Source: Nocardioides seonyuensis (GTDB taxonomy: Bacteria; Actinomycetota; Actinomycetes; Propionibacteriales; Nocardioidaceae). From it: a stretch of DNA of 64,000 nt. The notes beneath the pieces are model-generated. The model searched no databases and had not been told where the DNA came from. It saw only the letters and a program-made list of their open reading frames with translations. The DNA is taken from assembly GCF_004683965.1 (NCBI RefSeq), contig NZ_CP038436.1:744001-808000 (forward strand), given 5' to 3'. This document shows positions 1 through 9,109 of this stretch, one piece after another (the first letter of the stretch is position 1; each line of letters begins with the position of its first letter). The translations under genes and the position numbers were made by a program.

Positions 1-3000
1 TTGGTCTTCTTCTCCGTGAACCACATGCGTCCGTCGGGGCCACGTGTGATCGCCAGGGGCTCGGAGTCGTCCGGGGTCGCGAAGACCGTGACCGTGCCGT
101 CGGCGTCGACCCGGCCCACCTCGTCCCGGGTGGGCGAGGTGAACCACACGGACCCGGCTGCGCCGGGCGTCACCGTGCCGCCTCCGAGTGGCGTCGGCTC
201 GGTGCCCGGCAGCGCCACCTCGTCCGCGCGGACGCCGGTGTTGGTGAAGGTCGCGCTCGTCGTCGACGTGCGGCCCTCGGTCGTCGCCGTCACCTGGACC
301 TGCCCGGGCGTGCCTGTGGCTGGCACGGCGGGCTGCACGGCGGTGCACTCGGTCGGGGTGCACGTGACCTGGTTGAACGGCACGGCCACGTCGCCGAACC
401 TGATGGTGGACCCCGAGAGGTGCTCCCCGGTGACGGTGACCTTCTGCCCGCCGGTCGCCGGGCCGGTGTCGGGGCTGATCCCGGTGACGACGGGCACGGG
501 CGGGAGCTCGAAGGTGTAGGTGGGCGTGCCCGGGGCCGAGGCACCGCCGGCCGTCGTGGCGACGACCGCGACCTGGCCCGCGGCGCGTCTGGGGGTCAGC
601 ACCGTGCACGTCGTCCGCGTGCAGCTCTCCTCGGCCCCGGCGCCAGTGCCGAACGTGATCTGGGACCCGAGGAGGTTGGTGCCGTTGACGGTCACCAGAG
701 TTCCGCCGAGCGTGGTGCCGCGGTCGGGACTGATCGAGGTGACGGTGGGCGCGGGAGGAACGGCGTAGGTGAAGGTGGGAGCGCCCGCGAGCGCGGTCGT
801 GCCTGCGGTGGTGCGAGCCTGAACCGGCTGCGGACCCGCCGCGCGCGCCGCGGTCCTGAACGTGCAGCTGGTGTTGGTGCACGTCTCGGTGACGGAGTAG
901 CCGCCGACCGTGATCTCGGCCATGAAGAGGTCGGTGCCCTCGACCGTGACCGTGTCGCCGCCTGCGGTGGTGCCGGAGGCGGGTGAGACGCCGGTGATGG
1001 TGGGCATCGGACGCGTCGTGTAGGTGAATCTGGCCTGCGGACCCGGCAGCGACTTGGTCGAGCCCTCGTCGGCGGCGACCTGGACGTCCACCGGACCCAG
1101 CGTGGTGGTCCTCGTCGCCAGTACCGTGCACGTGGTGTCCTCCTCGCACGCCTCGCTGCTCGACATGCGACCTTCGAAGAGGATCCGGGCCCCCTTGAGC
1201 CCCGTGCCGGTCACGGTCACCTCCTGCTGCCCGTCGTTCCAGCCCGAGGTGGGTGAGACGGAGGCGACGGTGGGGACGGTGAACTCGTACTTGGTGACGT
1301 CGGAGACGTCGGAGATCCCCGCCGGGGTCTCCACCCGTACGTCGACCACGCCGGGCGTGCGTCCTCCCTCGGGAGAGGGCGGGTAGTCGAGCTCGCACTC
1401 CGACGGGGTACACCCCCATCGGGGCGTGCGGCTCGCGCTCCCGAAGTGGACGACGCCGTGCTCGAGGTTGTGGCCGTGGATCGTCACGTCGTCGACGTTC
1501 TCGAGTAGACCGGACGTGGGAGTGACCGAGGTGATGACCGGTTTGGCCGGACGCACGTAGGTGAAGGTGGCCCGGTCGTCGGGCACCGATCTCCCGCCCG
1601 GGGTCGTGACCACGACGGGGACGGGGCCGACGTCGTGGGGTGGGATCTCCACGATGCACGACTGCATCGAGCACCACTCGGGGAAGTCGAGGACCTCCGC
1701 CGGTGCGCCACCGAAGGTGACGGTCCCCCCGGCCAGGTTCTCGCCGAGGACCACGACCTTGGAGCCGCCGTACTTGGTGCCGGTGTCGGCCACGACCTCG
1801 GTGACCACCGGGTCCGGGGAGTCGGTGTAGGTGAACCTTCCGGCCGGCCCCGGGACGGTCTCGCCGTTGGACGTGCGGATGTTGATGTCCACCGGACCGG
1901 TCTGTGGGTCGTCCTCGTGGACCGGAGGGGTCGTGAACGTGCACTGCGTCGACGTGCAGACCTCGTCGCGGACGAAGGCGCCGCCGACCTCGATGTAGGA
2001 CTCGTGGAGTCCGACACCGTGGACCGTGACCCTGGTCCCACCGATGTTGGGCCCAGAGCTCGGTGTCACCGACGTGATGACGGGTGGCTGGTCGATGTAG
2101 GTGAACGTCGACCCGGCGGACGGCTGGGACACCCCGCCCGGTCCGTAGACGAGGACCTCGCCCGACCCCAGCTCGCCCCACGGGGTGGTCACCTTGAGCC
2201 TGGTGTCGCTCATCACCAGGAGGTTCGAGCCCTCCCGGCCGTCCGGGCCGCCGAACTCCACCCGGGTGGCCCCGGTGAACCCCGAGCCGGTGACGGTCAC
2301 CTCGTCCCCGCCCCGGTCGGACCCGCTGCTGGGACTGACCGAGGTGATCGCGGGCGGGGCCGGAGGCGGCGGCTCCTCGTCGGAGAAGGTGTACTGCGCA
2401 CCGGCGACCACGGGCGAACGCCCCGCATCGGTCCTGACCGTCACGTCGACGGTGGCGGGGTTGACGCTCTCCTGCGGCCAGGCCCGACAACGGTCCTCGA
2501 AGCAGATCCACGAGCCCGCCATGCTCGGCCCGAAGTACGGCGTCCCGCCGTCGAGGCCGGTGCCGAAGATCGTGACCTCGTTGCGTCCCTCGCGCGGCCC
2601 GGCCGACGGGAACACCCCGGTCACCGCCGGCACGCCGTCGGCGTAGGTGAACTTGGTGGACGGGCGGACCGCGGACGGGCCGCCGGGACCGATGGCGACG
2701 ACGTCGACCGTGCCGTGGCCCGGAGGTGCGACGACGGAGCACTCGTCGTCGCTGCAGTGTGAGATGTCGCCCTGCCCGGTCGTCGTCGTCGAGGGCCCGA
2801 AGTTGATGCCCGACACGCTCTGAAGGTTGAGGCCCTTGACGGTGACCAGGTTGCCGCCGGAGGCCCGCACCCGGTTGGGGGTGACCTCGCTAACGACCGG
2901 GCGGGCCTCCTCGAGTGCGGACCGGGCCCAGTTGCGCATGATCCGGAAGGAGGCGGCCAGGTCGGGGGCGTTGGTCGCGAACAGGGCAGTCATGAGAGGG

Positions 3001-4166
3001 GTGGGCTCGACGTCGTCGAGGTTGGCGTAGGCCACGATCGTGTCCGCGATCTCGCGCTGCGACGCCTCGGTCTCGCCCAGGGCGCTCGCTCGTGTCGCGT
3101 GTCCGTCGGGGAGCCCGTCGAGGTAGGTGGCCATGTTGGTCGCGACGGCCTTGCCGTCGACGGTCACGTCGACTCCCGACAGCCCCGACTCCATGGATCG
3201 CGCCAAGGCGTCCCAGAGCGGTGGCAGCTCCTCGAGGGCTGCAGCCTGCTGGTCGGCCAGGTCTGCCATCGTGCGGAGCTGGAAGTCGTACCAGTAGTCG
3301 CTCGCGGCGTTGTTGGCTCCCCACAGGCGGTTGACGGTCGTGTAGAGCGCGCGGGCGAGCCCGACGTTCTTCGCGTAGGACGCGACCAGCTGGGAGTAGG
3401 CGGCGGCCTGCTCGGGGGTGAGCCCCGCGGGCGGGGCCAGTAGCGGTGGGGGCTGGGGCGTCGCGGCCTGCTGGTAGTCGGGGTCCGGCGGGTCGTCCGC
3501 GATGGCCTTGTAGGTGTAGTGGTCGAGGATCTCGCTGTAGGTCTGGATCGTGCTCAGCGCGTCCTTGATCGGGCCGCAGACCGGGCAGAAGTGGTCACGG
3601 ATCTGGTCGATCGCGGCGTCCTTGACCTGGTCCAGGACGAACTGCGGCCCCAGCGGCTGCACCATCGTGCACTTGACCTTGGCCCCGCCCGGCGACGGAG
3701 GCGGGATGTAGACGCTCTTGGTCTTCTCGGCGAACCCTCCGGCCAGGCCCACGTCCTGCACGATGGAGGTGACGTCGTAGTAGCCGGCGCCGCGGTACCC
3801 CGCGAGCCGGGCGCTGCGGAGCAGGATGTGGAAGAACTGCGTCGTGGCCTTGCCCTGGGACGTGCCGAAGTGGTTGTCCCACGACCCGAACCCGCCGTTC
3901 CACATGCCCGTCGCGTAGGGCCCCGTGGGCTCCTGGCCCGGCGGTGGGATGAAGGTCGCGACGACCGTCATCGGCACGACCGGGTCCTGGTGGCGCATGT
4001 AGCCGCGGCACTCGTCCACGGTCTGCATGACCGGGGTGGCGACCTTGATGTCCTGGATGATGACGATCTCGGCGGCGTGCGCCGGGCTGGCGCCAAGCAC
4101 CCACACCACGCTCGCCACCATGGCGAGCACGACGAACCGGACGGACGAACGTACGACGAGCCGCAT
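1..4166 (-). CDS. Secreted IPT/TIG-repeat protein with start of a Vgb-like propeller (partial, 3' end outside window)
   Basis: About 1,388 residues are visible and no stop is reached before the left edge. Residues 1-30 form a signal peptide (MRLVVRSS, hydrophobic core, cleavage after SPAHA). The next 390 or so residues, containing a CPVCGP motif, I do not recognise. From about position 2900 down to 245 there are ten IPT/TIG immunoglobulin-like repeats of about 88 residues, each opening with a VTSVSPxSG-type strand and closing near FTY; nine carry a CX4-5C pair (CSDDEC, CFEDRC, CTPTEC). The last 80 visible residues switch to WFT-containing blades (SVWFTSP, GRMWFTEKK) typical of virginiamycin B lyase-like beta-propellers. 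The ATG at 4166 sits 26 nt below a good promoter. IPT domains usually mediate adhesion or binding; the role here is unknown. Plus-strand ORFs in this stretch are antisense. Confidence 0.85.
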   Translation of the reverse strand, partial: MRLVVRSSVRFVVLAMVASVVWVLGASPAHAAEIVIIQDIKVATPVMQTVDECRGYMRHQDPVVPMTVVATFIPPPGQEPTGPYATGMWNGGFGSWDNHFGTSQGKATTQFFHILLRSARLAGYRGAGYYDVTSIVQDVGLAGGFAEKTKSVYIPPPSPGGAKVKCTMVQPLGPQFVLDQVKDAAIDQIRDHFCPVCGPIKDALSTIQTYSEILDHYTYKAIADDPPDPDYQQAATPQPPPLLAPPAGLTPEQAAAYSQLVASYAKNVGLARALYTTVNRLWGANNAASDYWYDFQLRTMADLADQQAAALEELPPLWDALARSMESGLSGVDVTVDGKAVATNMATYLDGLPDGHATRASALGETEASQREIADTIVAYANLDDVEPTPLMTALFATNAPDLAASFRIMRNWARSALEEARPVVSEVTPNRVRASGGNLVTVKGLNLQSVSGINFGPSTTTTGQGDISHCSDDECSVVAPPGHGTVDVVAIGPGGPSAVRPSTKFTYADGVPAVTGVFPSAGPREGRNEVTIFGTGLDGGTPYFGPSMAGSWICFEDRCRAWPQESVNPATVDVTVRTDAGRSPVVAGAQYTFSDEEPPPPAPPAITSVSPSSGSDRGGDEVTVTGSGFTGATRVEFGGPDGREGSNLLVMSDTRLKVTTPWGELGSGEVLVYGPGGVSQPSAGSTFTYIDQPPVITSVTPSSGPNIGGTRVTVHGVGLHESYIEVGGAFVRDEVCTSTQCTFTTPPVHEDDPQTGPVDINIRTSNGETVPGPAGRFTYTDSPDPVVTEVVADTGTKYGGSKVVVLGENLAGGTVTFGGAPAEVLDFPEWCSMQSCIVEIPPHDVGPVPVVVTTPGGRSVPDDRATFTYVRPAKPVITSVTPTSGLLENVDDVTIHGHNLEHGVVHFGSASRTPRWGCTPSECELDYPPSPEGGRTPGVVDVRVETPAGISDVSDVTKYEFTVPTVASVSPTSGWNDGQQEVTVTGTGLKGARILFEGRMSSSEACEEDTTCTVLATRTTTLGPVDVQVAADEGSTKSLPGPQARFTYTTRPMPTITGVSPASGTTAGGDTVTVEGTDLFMAEITVGGYSVTETCTNTSCTFRTAARAAGPQPVQARTTAGTTALAGAPTFTYAVPPAPTVTSISPDRGTTLGGTLVTVNGTNLLGSQITFGTGAGAEESCTRTTCTVLTPRRAAGQVAVVATTAGGASAPGTPTYTFELPPVPVVTGISPDTGPATGGQKVTVTGEHLSGSTIRFGDVAVPFNQVTCTPTECTAVQPAVPATGTPGQVQVTATTEGRTSTTSATFTNTGVRADEVALPGTEPTPLGGGTVTPGAAGSVWFTSPTRDEVGRVDADGTVTVFATPDDSEPLAITRGPDGRMWFTEKKT

Positions 4167-4198
4167 CTCCACACCCCCGTGAAACAACCAATCGCGTC

Positions 4199-4227
4199 AC
4201 ACTAGGTAGGGCGTGACGGCATGGCAA
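4199..4227 (-). promoter_or_regulatory. Promoter of the IPT/TIG gene
   Basis: On the minus strand TTGCCA (4222-4227) is followed after 17 nt by TAGTGT (4199-4204). The predicted start of transcription lies near 4192, about 26 nt before the ATG at 4166. Box match and spacing fit a housekeeping sigma factor promoter. Confidence 0.55.
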
Positions 4228-4276
4228 CGGATGCGTGCGGCACGTCTAGACCGGCCGCGGGCACAGATCGGGCGCA

Positions 4277-5653
4277 CTACCTCAGAAGGACGCGCTCCTC
4301 GTGCCGAGGCACGACGGAGGTCCAGCCGAGCTTGTCGCGGACCTTGTCGGCGAGGGCCTCGGCGGCGTGCGCCTCCCCGTGGACGACGTACACGCACTCG
4401 GGGCTCCCGGCGCCGGAGACCCAGTCGAGGAGCTGGCTCGAGTCGGCGTGCGCGGAGAAGCCGCGGACGTTGGCCACCTCGGCGCGGACGGGGACGTAGC
4501 GACCGTGGATCTTGATCTGCTTGGCACCGTCGGCCAGCTGACGGCCCCGGGTCCCGGACACCTGGTAGCCCGTGAGGACGACCGTGTTGTGGCTGCGCGG
4601 CAGCTGGTGCTCGAGGTGGTGCAGCACGCGTCCCCCCTCGGCCATGCCCGAGGCCGAGATCAGGATGCACGGGTGGCGCGGGTCGTTGAGGCGCTGCGAC
4701 TCCCCCGGGTCGTGGACCAGCTTCAACCGGCCAGGGTCGAAGGGGCGCGGGTCCGCCACCACCGAGGGCCGGAAGTCACCGCCCGGGCGCAGGGCTGCGC
4801 GATAGACGTCGAGCGCAGCGAGGGCCATGGGGCTGTCCACGTAGACCGGGACGTCGGGCACCCGTCCGTCGTGGACCAGGCCGCGCAGGACGTGGAGGAG
4901 CAGCGCCGTGCGGTCGACCGCGAACGCCGGCATCAGCGCTGTCCCGCCTCGACGCAGGGTCCGGGTGAGCACTGCGGCGAGCTCGTCCTCGCCGAACGCG
5001 TCGTGGTGACGGTTGCCGTACGTCGACTCGACGACCACCTGGTCGACGGAGCCCAGTGCCTCGGGAGGTTCGAGGAGGGGGTGGTCGGGGCGGCCGAGGT
5101 CGCCGCTGAAGGCAGTCGTCCGTCCATCGATCGTGACCTCGGCGAAGCGTGAACCGAGGATGTGCCCGGCGCGGCGGAGGACCACGGAGGCCGGACCGGC
5201 GGTGACCGGCTCGCTCCCGGGAACCGGTCGCAGCAGGCCCAGGGCCCGTTCGGCGTCGGCGGTGTCGAAGAGCGGCCGCGGGTCGGCGTGCTTGGACACC
5301 CGGCTCTCGCGCGCCCACTGGGCCTCCTGCTCCTGGAGGTGCGCGGCGTCGAGGAGCACGATCCGCAACAGCTGCGCGGTCTCCTCGCTGCACACGATCG
5401 GCCCCTCGAAGCCGTCGCGCGCCAGGATCGGCAGGTAGCCGGTGTGGTCGAGGTGGGCGTGCGTCACCACGACGGCGTCGATGCTCGCCGGCGGCACGGC
5501 CAGGGGCTCCCAGTTGCGGCGGCGCCACGCACGGTCCCCCTGGAACAGCCCACTGTCGACGAGGAGGCGCTGGTCGTCGGACTCGACGAGGAACTTGCTG
5601 CCGGTGACGGTTCCGGCAGCGCCGAGGAAGGTCAAGGTGGTGGGTCGCGTCAT
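4277..5653 (-). CDS. MBL-fold beta-CASP hydrolase (CPSF/RNase-like)
   Basis: Predicted zinc-dependent nuclease of 458 residues in the metallo-beta-lactamase/beta-CASP family, which contains CPSF73-like and RNase J-like enzymes. The zinc motif HAHLDH is at residues 65-70, with further ligands in GHILGSRF and FSGDLGRPDH. A beta-CASP region (VESTYGNR onward, ISASGMAEGGR) and the C-terminal FSAHADSSQLLDWV motif complete the family signature. I chose the ATG at 5653 (MTRPTTLTF) over the longer frame because GAGAGG stands just upstream and the family starts there. It lies 100 nt downstream of the TreT-like gene on the same strand and may be co-transcribed. The RNA or other substrate cannot be told from sequence. 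Confidence 0.88.
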   Translation of the reverse strand: MTRPTTLTFLGAAGTVTGSKFLVESDDQRLLVDSGLFQGDRAWRRRNWEPLAVPPASIDAVVVTHAHLDHTGYLPILARDGFEGPIVCSEETAQLLRIVLLDAAHLQEQEAQWARESRVSKHADPRPLFDTADAERALGLLRPVPGSEPVTAGPASVVLRRAGHILGSRFAEVTIDGRTTAFSGDLGRPDHPLLEPPEALGSVDQVVVESTYGNRHHDAFGEDELAAVLTRTLRRGGTALMPAFAVDRTALLLHVLRGLVHDGRVPDVPVYVDSPMALAALDVYRAALRPGGDFRPSVVADPRPFDPGRLKLVHDPGESQRLNDPRHPCILISASGMAEGGRVLHHLEHQLPRSHNTVVLTGYQVSGTRGRQLADGAKQIKIHGRYVPVRAEVANVRGFSAHADSSQLLDWVSGAGSPECVYVVHGEAHAAEALADKVRDKLGWTSVVPRHEERVLLR

Positions 5654-5753
5654 CGGGCTGCCTCTCACTGGGCGATGCCCCCAGCGTGCCGCCGCGCGAG
5701 CTGTGCGCACAGGGCCGAAGGTCTCGTCCTGGGGCCGGCGTCCCGGCGGGTGG

Positions 5754-7112
5754 TCAGGCCTCGTTCTCGTCGACGAGCTGCGCGAAGAGCTCGACGTACT
5801 GGATGAGGTGGCGGTCGGCGAGGTACTGGTCGCGCACCCGCTCGTGGGCGGCGCGGCCCATCGACTCGCAGCGCGCTGGGTCATTGAGCAAGGAGGCGAC
5901 GGCGTCGACCAGGCCGGCTCCGTCCGTCGGGTCGTCGAGCAGCAGGCCGCTCACGCCGTGCTCGACCTGGTTGCGTATCCCGCCCACGGCCGAGGCGACC
6001 ACGGGACGGCCCTTCCACATCGGCTCGGTCACCGTCAGGCCGAAGCCCTCGGCCAGGCTCTTCTGGACGACGACCGTCGCCCAGCGCTGCAGGGCGTTGA
6101 TGATCCTGGCGTTCTCGTCAGGGTCGGCCATGGGCACCGACAGCAGGTGGGTGCGTGCGCGCGCCGCCTCCGGCATCGATCGCCACAGGCTTCGGCACTC
6201 GTCCAGGACCTCGGCGGCCTCGGGGTCGTCGGCCACGCCGGTCGTCTCGGGGCCGGCGAGCACGAGGTGGACGTCGGGCGGCAGGTCGTCGACGTGTCCG
6301 CCAATCGCCTCGAGCACGCCGGCCATGTCCTTGAGCCGGTCCCAACGGCTGACCTGCAGCACGGCTCGACCCACCGTGGCCAGCGGGCCGCCCTCCACCA
6401 CCAGGCCGTCGCGGTGCACCAGGTCCTCGACCAGGTGATCGTCCAGGTCCGCGTTCTTCGGGCTGAAGGGATCCAGCGACGGCGGGATGATGCGCAACCG
6501 CGACCGGTCGAGCCACTCGGGCGCGAACTCCTCACGGGAGAAGACGCACGCGTGGGCCGGCGCGACCAGTCCACGCAGGAAGTCCCAGGCCCCACGTGTC
6601 CACTCGTTGCGCGCGTCCAGCCCCACGTGGCAGCGCCAGACCACCAGGGCTCCCCTGGCACGCAGGGGCCCCGCCAGACCGACGGTCTGCGGGTCGTGGA
6701 GCAGCACCACGTCGCCGGGCTGGACGAGGTCGAGCACCTCGTCGCGCTGCCGCGCCAGCGTGTCGTCGTACGCCGCGCGCGCGGCCTCGTCGAGCGCCCC
6801 GTGGTCACCGGGAACGCCGTGCAGCCAGTTGTGGATGCGCTTGGTGACGGCGAAGAAGTCGGGATCACCGCCGACCACCAGCCATCGGACGTCGACGCCG
6901 GCGCCGAGGGCGTAGGCCACGAGGGTGTGGAGCATCTCGGCCACGCCTCCCCCGTGGGCGGTGGAGTTGAGGTTCCACACCGTGCGTCCCGACAGCCCCT
7001 CCCGCGCCAACGCGGCGTAGTGATCCATGCGTTCGACGCGCTCGGGCGGCAGCAGCGACGCGAGCCGCTCGAGCGGGACGGGCACGACCTCCACCTGCTG
7101 CATGCTGCTCAT
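5754..7112 (-). CDS. GT4 glycosyltransferase, trehalose synthase (TreT)-like
   Basis: 452-residue GT-B glycosyltransferase. The N-terminal half has NSTAHGGGVAEMLHTLV, matching the TreT motif in which a Gly-rich loop precedes AEML. The C-terminal half has QVSRWDRLKD and EGFGLTVTEPMWKGRPVVAS, the GT4 nucleotide-sugar site with its EX7E glutamates. TreT enzymes join a nucleotide-activated glucose to glucose to give trehalose; a role in trehalose or a related glucoside is inferred, and donor and acceptor are unproven. Starts at 7112 (MSSMQQ) and 7103 (MQQ) are both possible. It diverges from sulP across a 148-bp gap. Confidence 0.82.
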   Translation of the reverse strand: MSSMQQVEVVPVPLERLASLLPPERVERMDHYAALAREGLSGRTVWNLNSTAHGGGVAEMLHTLVAYALGAGVDVRWLVVGGDPDFFAVTKRIHNWLHGVPGDHGALDEAARAAYDDTLARQRDEVLDLVQPGDVVLLHDPQTVGLAGPLRARGALVVWRCHVGLDARNEWTRGAWDFLRGLVAPAHACVFSREEFAPEWLDRSRLRIIPPSLDPFSPKNADLDDHLVEDLVHRDGLVVEGGPLATVGRAVLQVSRWDRLKDMAGVLEAIGGHVDDLPPDVHLVLAGPETTGVADDPEAAEVLDECRSLWRSMPEAARARTHLLSVPMADPDENARIINALQRWATVVVQKSLAEGFGLTVTEPMWKGRPVVASAVGGIRNQVEHGVSGLLLDDPTDGAGLVDAVASLLNDPARCESMGRAAHERVRDQYLADRHLIQYVELFAQLVDENEA

Positions 7113-7145
7113 GGTGCCGGAGTTCACCCAGCGTGTGGGGGAACC

Positions 7146-7237
7146 AGGGCCCTTCGGCCCTGACGCTGAACGTTGCGTTGCGCGACGATGGAGGGGCAAC
7201 GCGGCCTCTGGTCCGTCACGCACAGGCCAGAGGCCGC
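7146..7237 (+). promoter_or_regulatory. Structured leader upstream of sulP (three inverted repeats)
   Basis: Three inverted repeats follow each other: AGGGCC/GGCCCT (7146-7151 and 7156-7161, 4-nt loop), GCGTTGC/GCAACGC (7175-7181 and 7196-7202), and a perfect 11-bp pair GCGGCCTCTGG/CCAGAGGCCGC (7201-7211 and 7227-7237, 15-nt loop). The last ends 23 nt before the sulP ATG, just before the ribosome binding site. The second and third overlap by two bases and so are mutually exclusive at their junction. This could be an attenuator, a riboswitch-like leader or a protein site. Confidence 0.45.
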
Positions 7238-7260
7238 TTCGTCGGACAAGGGAGCCGGCC

Positions 7261-8907
7261 ATGTGCGAGCTTCGGCCCCCGGCGCCGCGAGCGCTACGGG
7301 CCGACGCGCTCGCCGGGGTCACGGTGGCTGCCTACCTGGTCCCCCAGGTGCTGGCCTACTCCGGTCTGGCCAGGATGCCGCCCGAGGCGGGGTTGTGGGC
7401 GGCCTTCGTCGCGCTCGCGGTCTACTTCGTGCTCGGGTCCTCACCCCAGCTCTCGGTGGGACCGGAGTCGACGACGGCCCTGATGACCGGTGCCGCGCTG
7501 GCCGCGATCACGGTCCCCGGCGAGTCTGCCCAGGACACCGCCGCGCTGCTCGCGCTCGCGGTCGGAGCCGTGTGCCTCATCGCCGCGGCGGGCGGGTTGG
7601 CGTTCCTCGCCGACCTGCTGTCCAAGCCCGTCCTGGTGGGCTACATGGCCGGCATCGCCGGGCTGATGATCCTGTCCCAGGTGGGCAGGGGCACGGGAGC
7701 CGACGTCCCGCAGGCCGGCCTCCTGACAGAGGTCTGGTGGGTGGTGCAGCACCCGTCGGCGATCCACGGTCCGACCGTGGTGGTGTGCCTCGCGACACTG
7801 ACGGTGCTGCTGGTCGGGAATCGGGTGTGGCCCACGGGACCGGTGCCCCTGGCCGGGATGCTGGGGGCGACGCTCGCCGTGACCCTGGCCGGTCTCTCCG
7901 AGGTCGGCGTGGCCGTCGTCGGGGACCTTGACCTCTCGCTGCCCACCCTCGGCCTGCCAGCAGTGCCGTCGCTGGGGTCCTGGGCGCTGCTGACCACCGC
8001 CCTGGCCATCGCCGTGGTCGGCTTCACCGACAACGTGCTCACCGCCCGCGCATTCGGTGACCGGCACGGCGACCGGATCGACGCCCGCCGCGAGCTCCTT
8101 GCCCTGGGCGCCGCAAATGTCGCAGCCGGGGTGGTGCACGGCTTCCCGGTCAGCAGCTCGGGCAGCCGTACGGCGATCATCGATGCCGTGGGCGGCAGGT
8201 CCCGCTGGTCCGGGTTGTCGACCCTCGTGGCCGCAGTGGTCCTCGTCGCGGCGCTCGCACCGGTGCTCGCCCGGTTCCCCGAGCCTGCCCTGGCGGCCGT
8301 CGTGGTCTATGCCGGCCTTCGCCTGGTCGACGTCTCGGAGTTCGTCCGGATCGCGGGCTACCGCCGGACCGAGCTGCTCATCGCGCTCACCACGACGGTA
8401 GGCGTCCTCGTCTTCGGCGTCCTCCCCGGGGTGCTCGTCGCGGTCACCCTCTCGCTCGGCGACGTGCTCCGCCGCGTCGCGCGCCCCCACGACGCGGTGG
8501 AGGGGCTCGTCCCCGAGCTCGCGGGCATGCATGACGTCGACGACTACGACGACGCCGAGGTCGTGCCCGGTTTGCTGGTCTACCGCTACGACGCCCCGCT
8601 GTTCTTCGCCAACGCCGACAACTTCCTGACCCGTGTGCGGGAGTCCGTGGCACGCTACGAGCCCCGGTGGGTCCTCCTCAACGCCGAGGCGATGGGAGAG
8701 GTCGACCTCACCGGCGCGGACGCCCTCGAGGCGCTCCGCGCCGAGCTGGAGAAGAAGGGCATCGTGCTGGCCCTGGCGCGGTTGAAACAGGACCCGCGCG
8801 ACGTCCTGGCGCCCAGCGGCATCCTGGAGCGGATCGGCACCGAGCACATCTTCCACACGCTGCCCACCGCGCTCGAGGCGTACCGCGCAACGACCAGCCC
8901 GGATTGA
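7261..8907 (+). CDS. SulP-family anion permease with STAS domain
   Basis: 548-residue inner-membrane transporter of the SulP/SLC26 family, which moves sulfate, bicarbonate or other anions. The N-terminal membrane domain (residues 15 to about 415) opens with the family segment AGVTVAAYLVPQVLAYSGLA and contains about eleven hydrophobic spans. A cytoplasmic STAS domain follows (about 435-545, with LLVYRYDAPLFFANADNF and LLNAEAMGEVDLTGADAL). The ATG at 7261 is preceded by AAGGGAG; longer in-frame starts run through the leader and are rejected. Substrate cannot be assigned. No carbonic anhydrase or sulfate-assimilation gene is adjacent. Confidence 0.9.
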   Translation: MCELRPPAPRALRADALAGVTVAAYLVPQVLAYSGLARMPPEAGLWAAFVALAVYFVLGSSPQLSVGPESTTALMTGAALAAITVPGESAQDTAALLALAVGAVCLIAAAGGLAFLADLLSKPVLVGYMAGIAGLMILSQVGRGTGADVPQAGLLTEVWWVVQHPSAIHGPTVVVCLATLTVLLVGNRVWPTGPVPLAGMLGATLAVTLAGLSEVGVAVVGDLDLSLPTLGLPAVPSLGSWALLTTALAIAVVGFTDNVLTARAFGDRHGDRIDARRELLALGAANVAAGVVHGFPVSSSGSRTAIIDAVGGRSRWSGLSTLVAAVVLVAALAPVLARFPEPALAAVVVYAGLRLVDVSEFVRIAGYRRTELLIALTTTVGVLVFGVLPGVLVAVTLSLGDVLRRVARPHDAVEGLVPELAGMHDVDDYDDAEVVPGLLVYRYDAPLFFANADNFLTRVRESVARYEPRWVLLNAEAMGEVDLTGADALEALRAELEKKGIVLALARLKQDPRDVLAPSGILERIGTEHIFHTLPTALEAYRATTSPD

Positions 8908-9109
8908 GCAGCCCCGAGCCCAGAGCGACCAGAGCCCGGCGATGTGCGGGCCCTCGGGCGCGCTCGCGTGCGCATGGCTGCGGTGCCGGACCGGGTTCAG
9001 TCTGCACGGCAATACCCCATGTGAGGGATCCGGGGCGGGGCGCACCGGACCTACCTTGAGGAGAGGTGCCCCAGCGGGGGGTAGGCGCCATCACTGTTGA
9101 GGAAGTCGC

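Noticed and set aside
1..2762. Series of plus-strand ORFs (for example 1-519, 1024-1386, 1635-2762)
   Set aside because: They are antisense to the IPT/TIG gene, whose frame shows a signal peptide and regular repeats; the ORFs have no recognisable domains.
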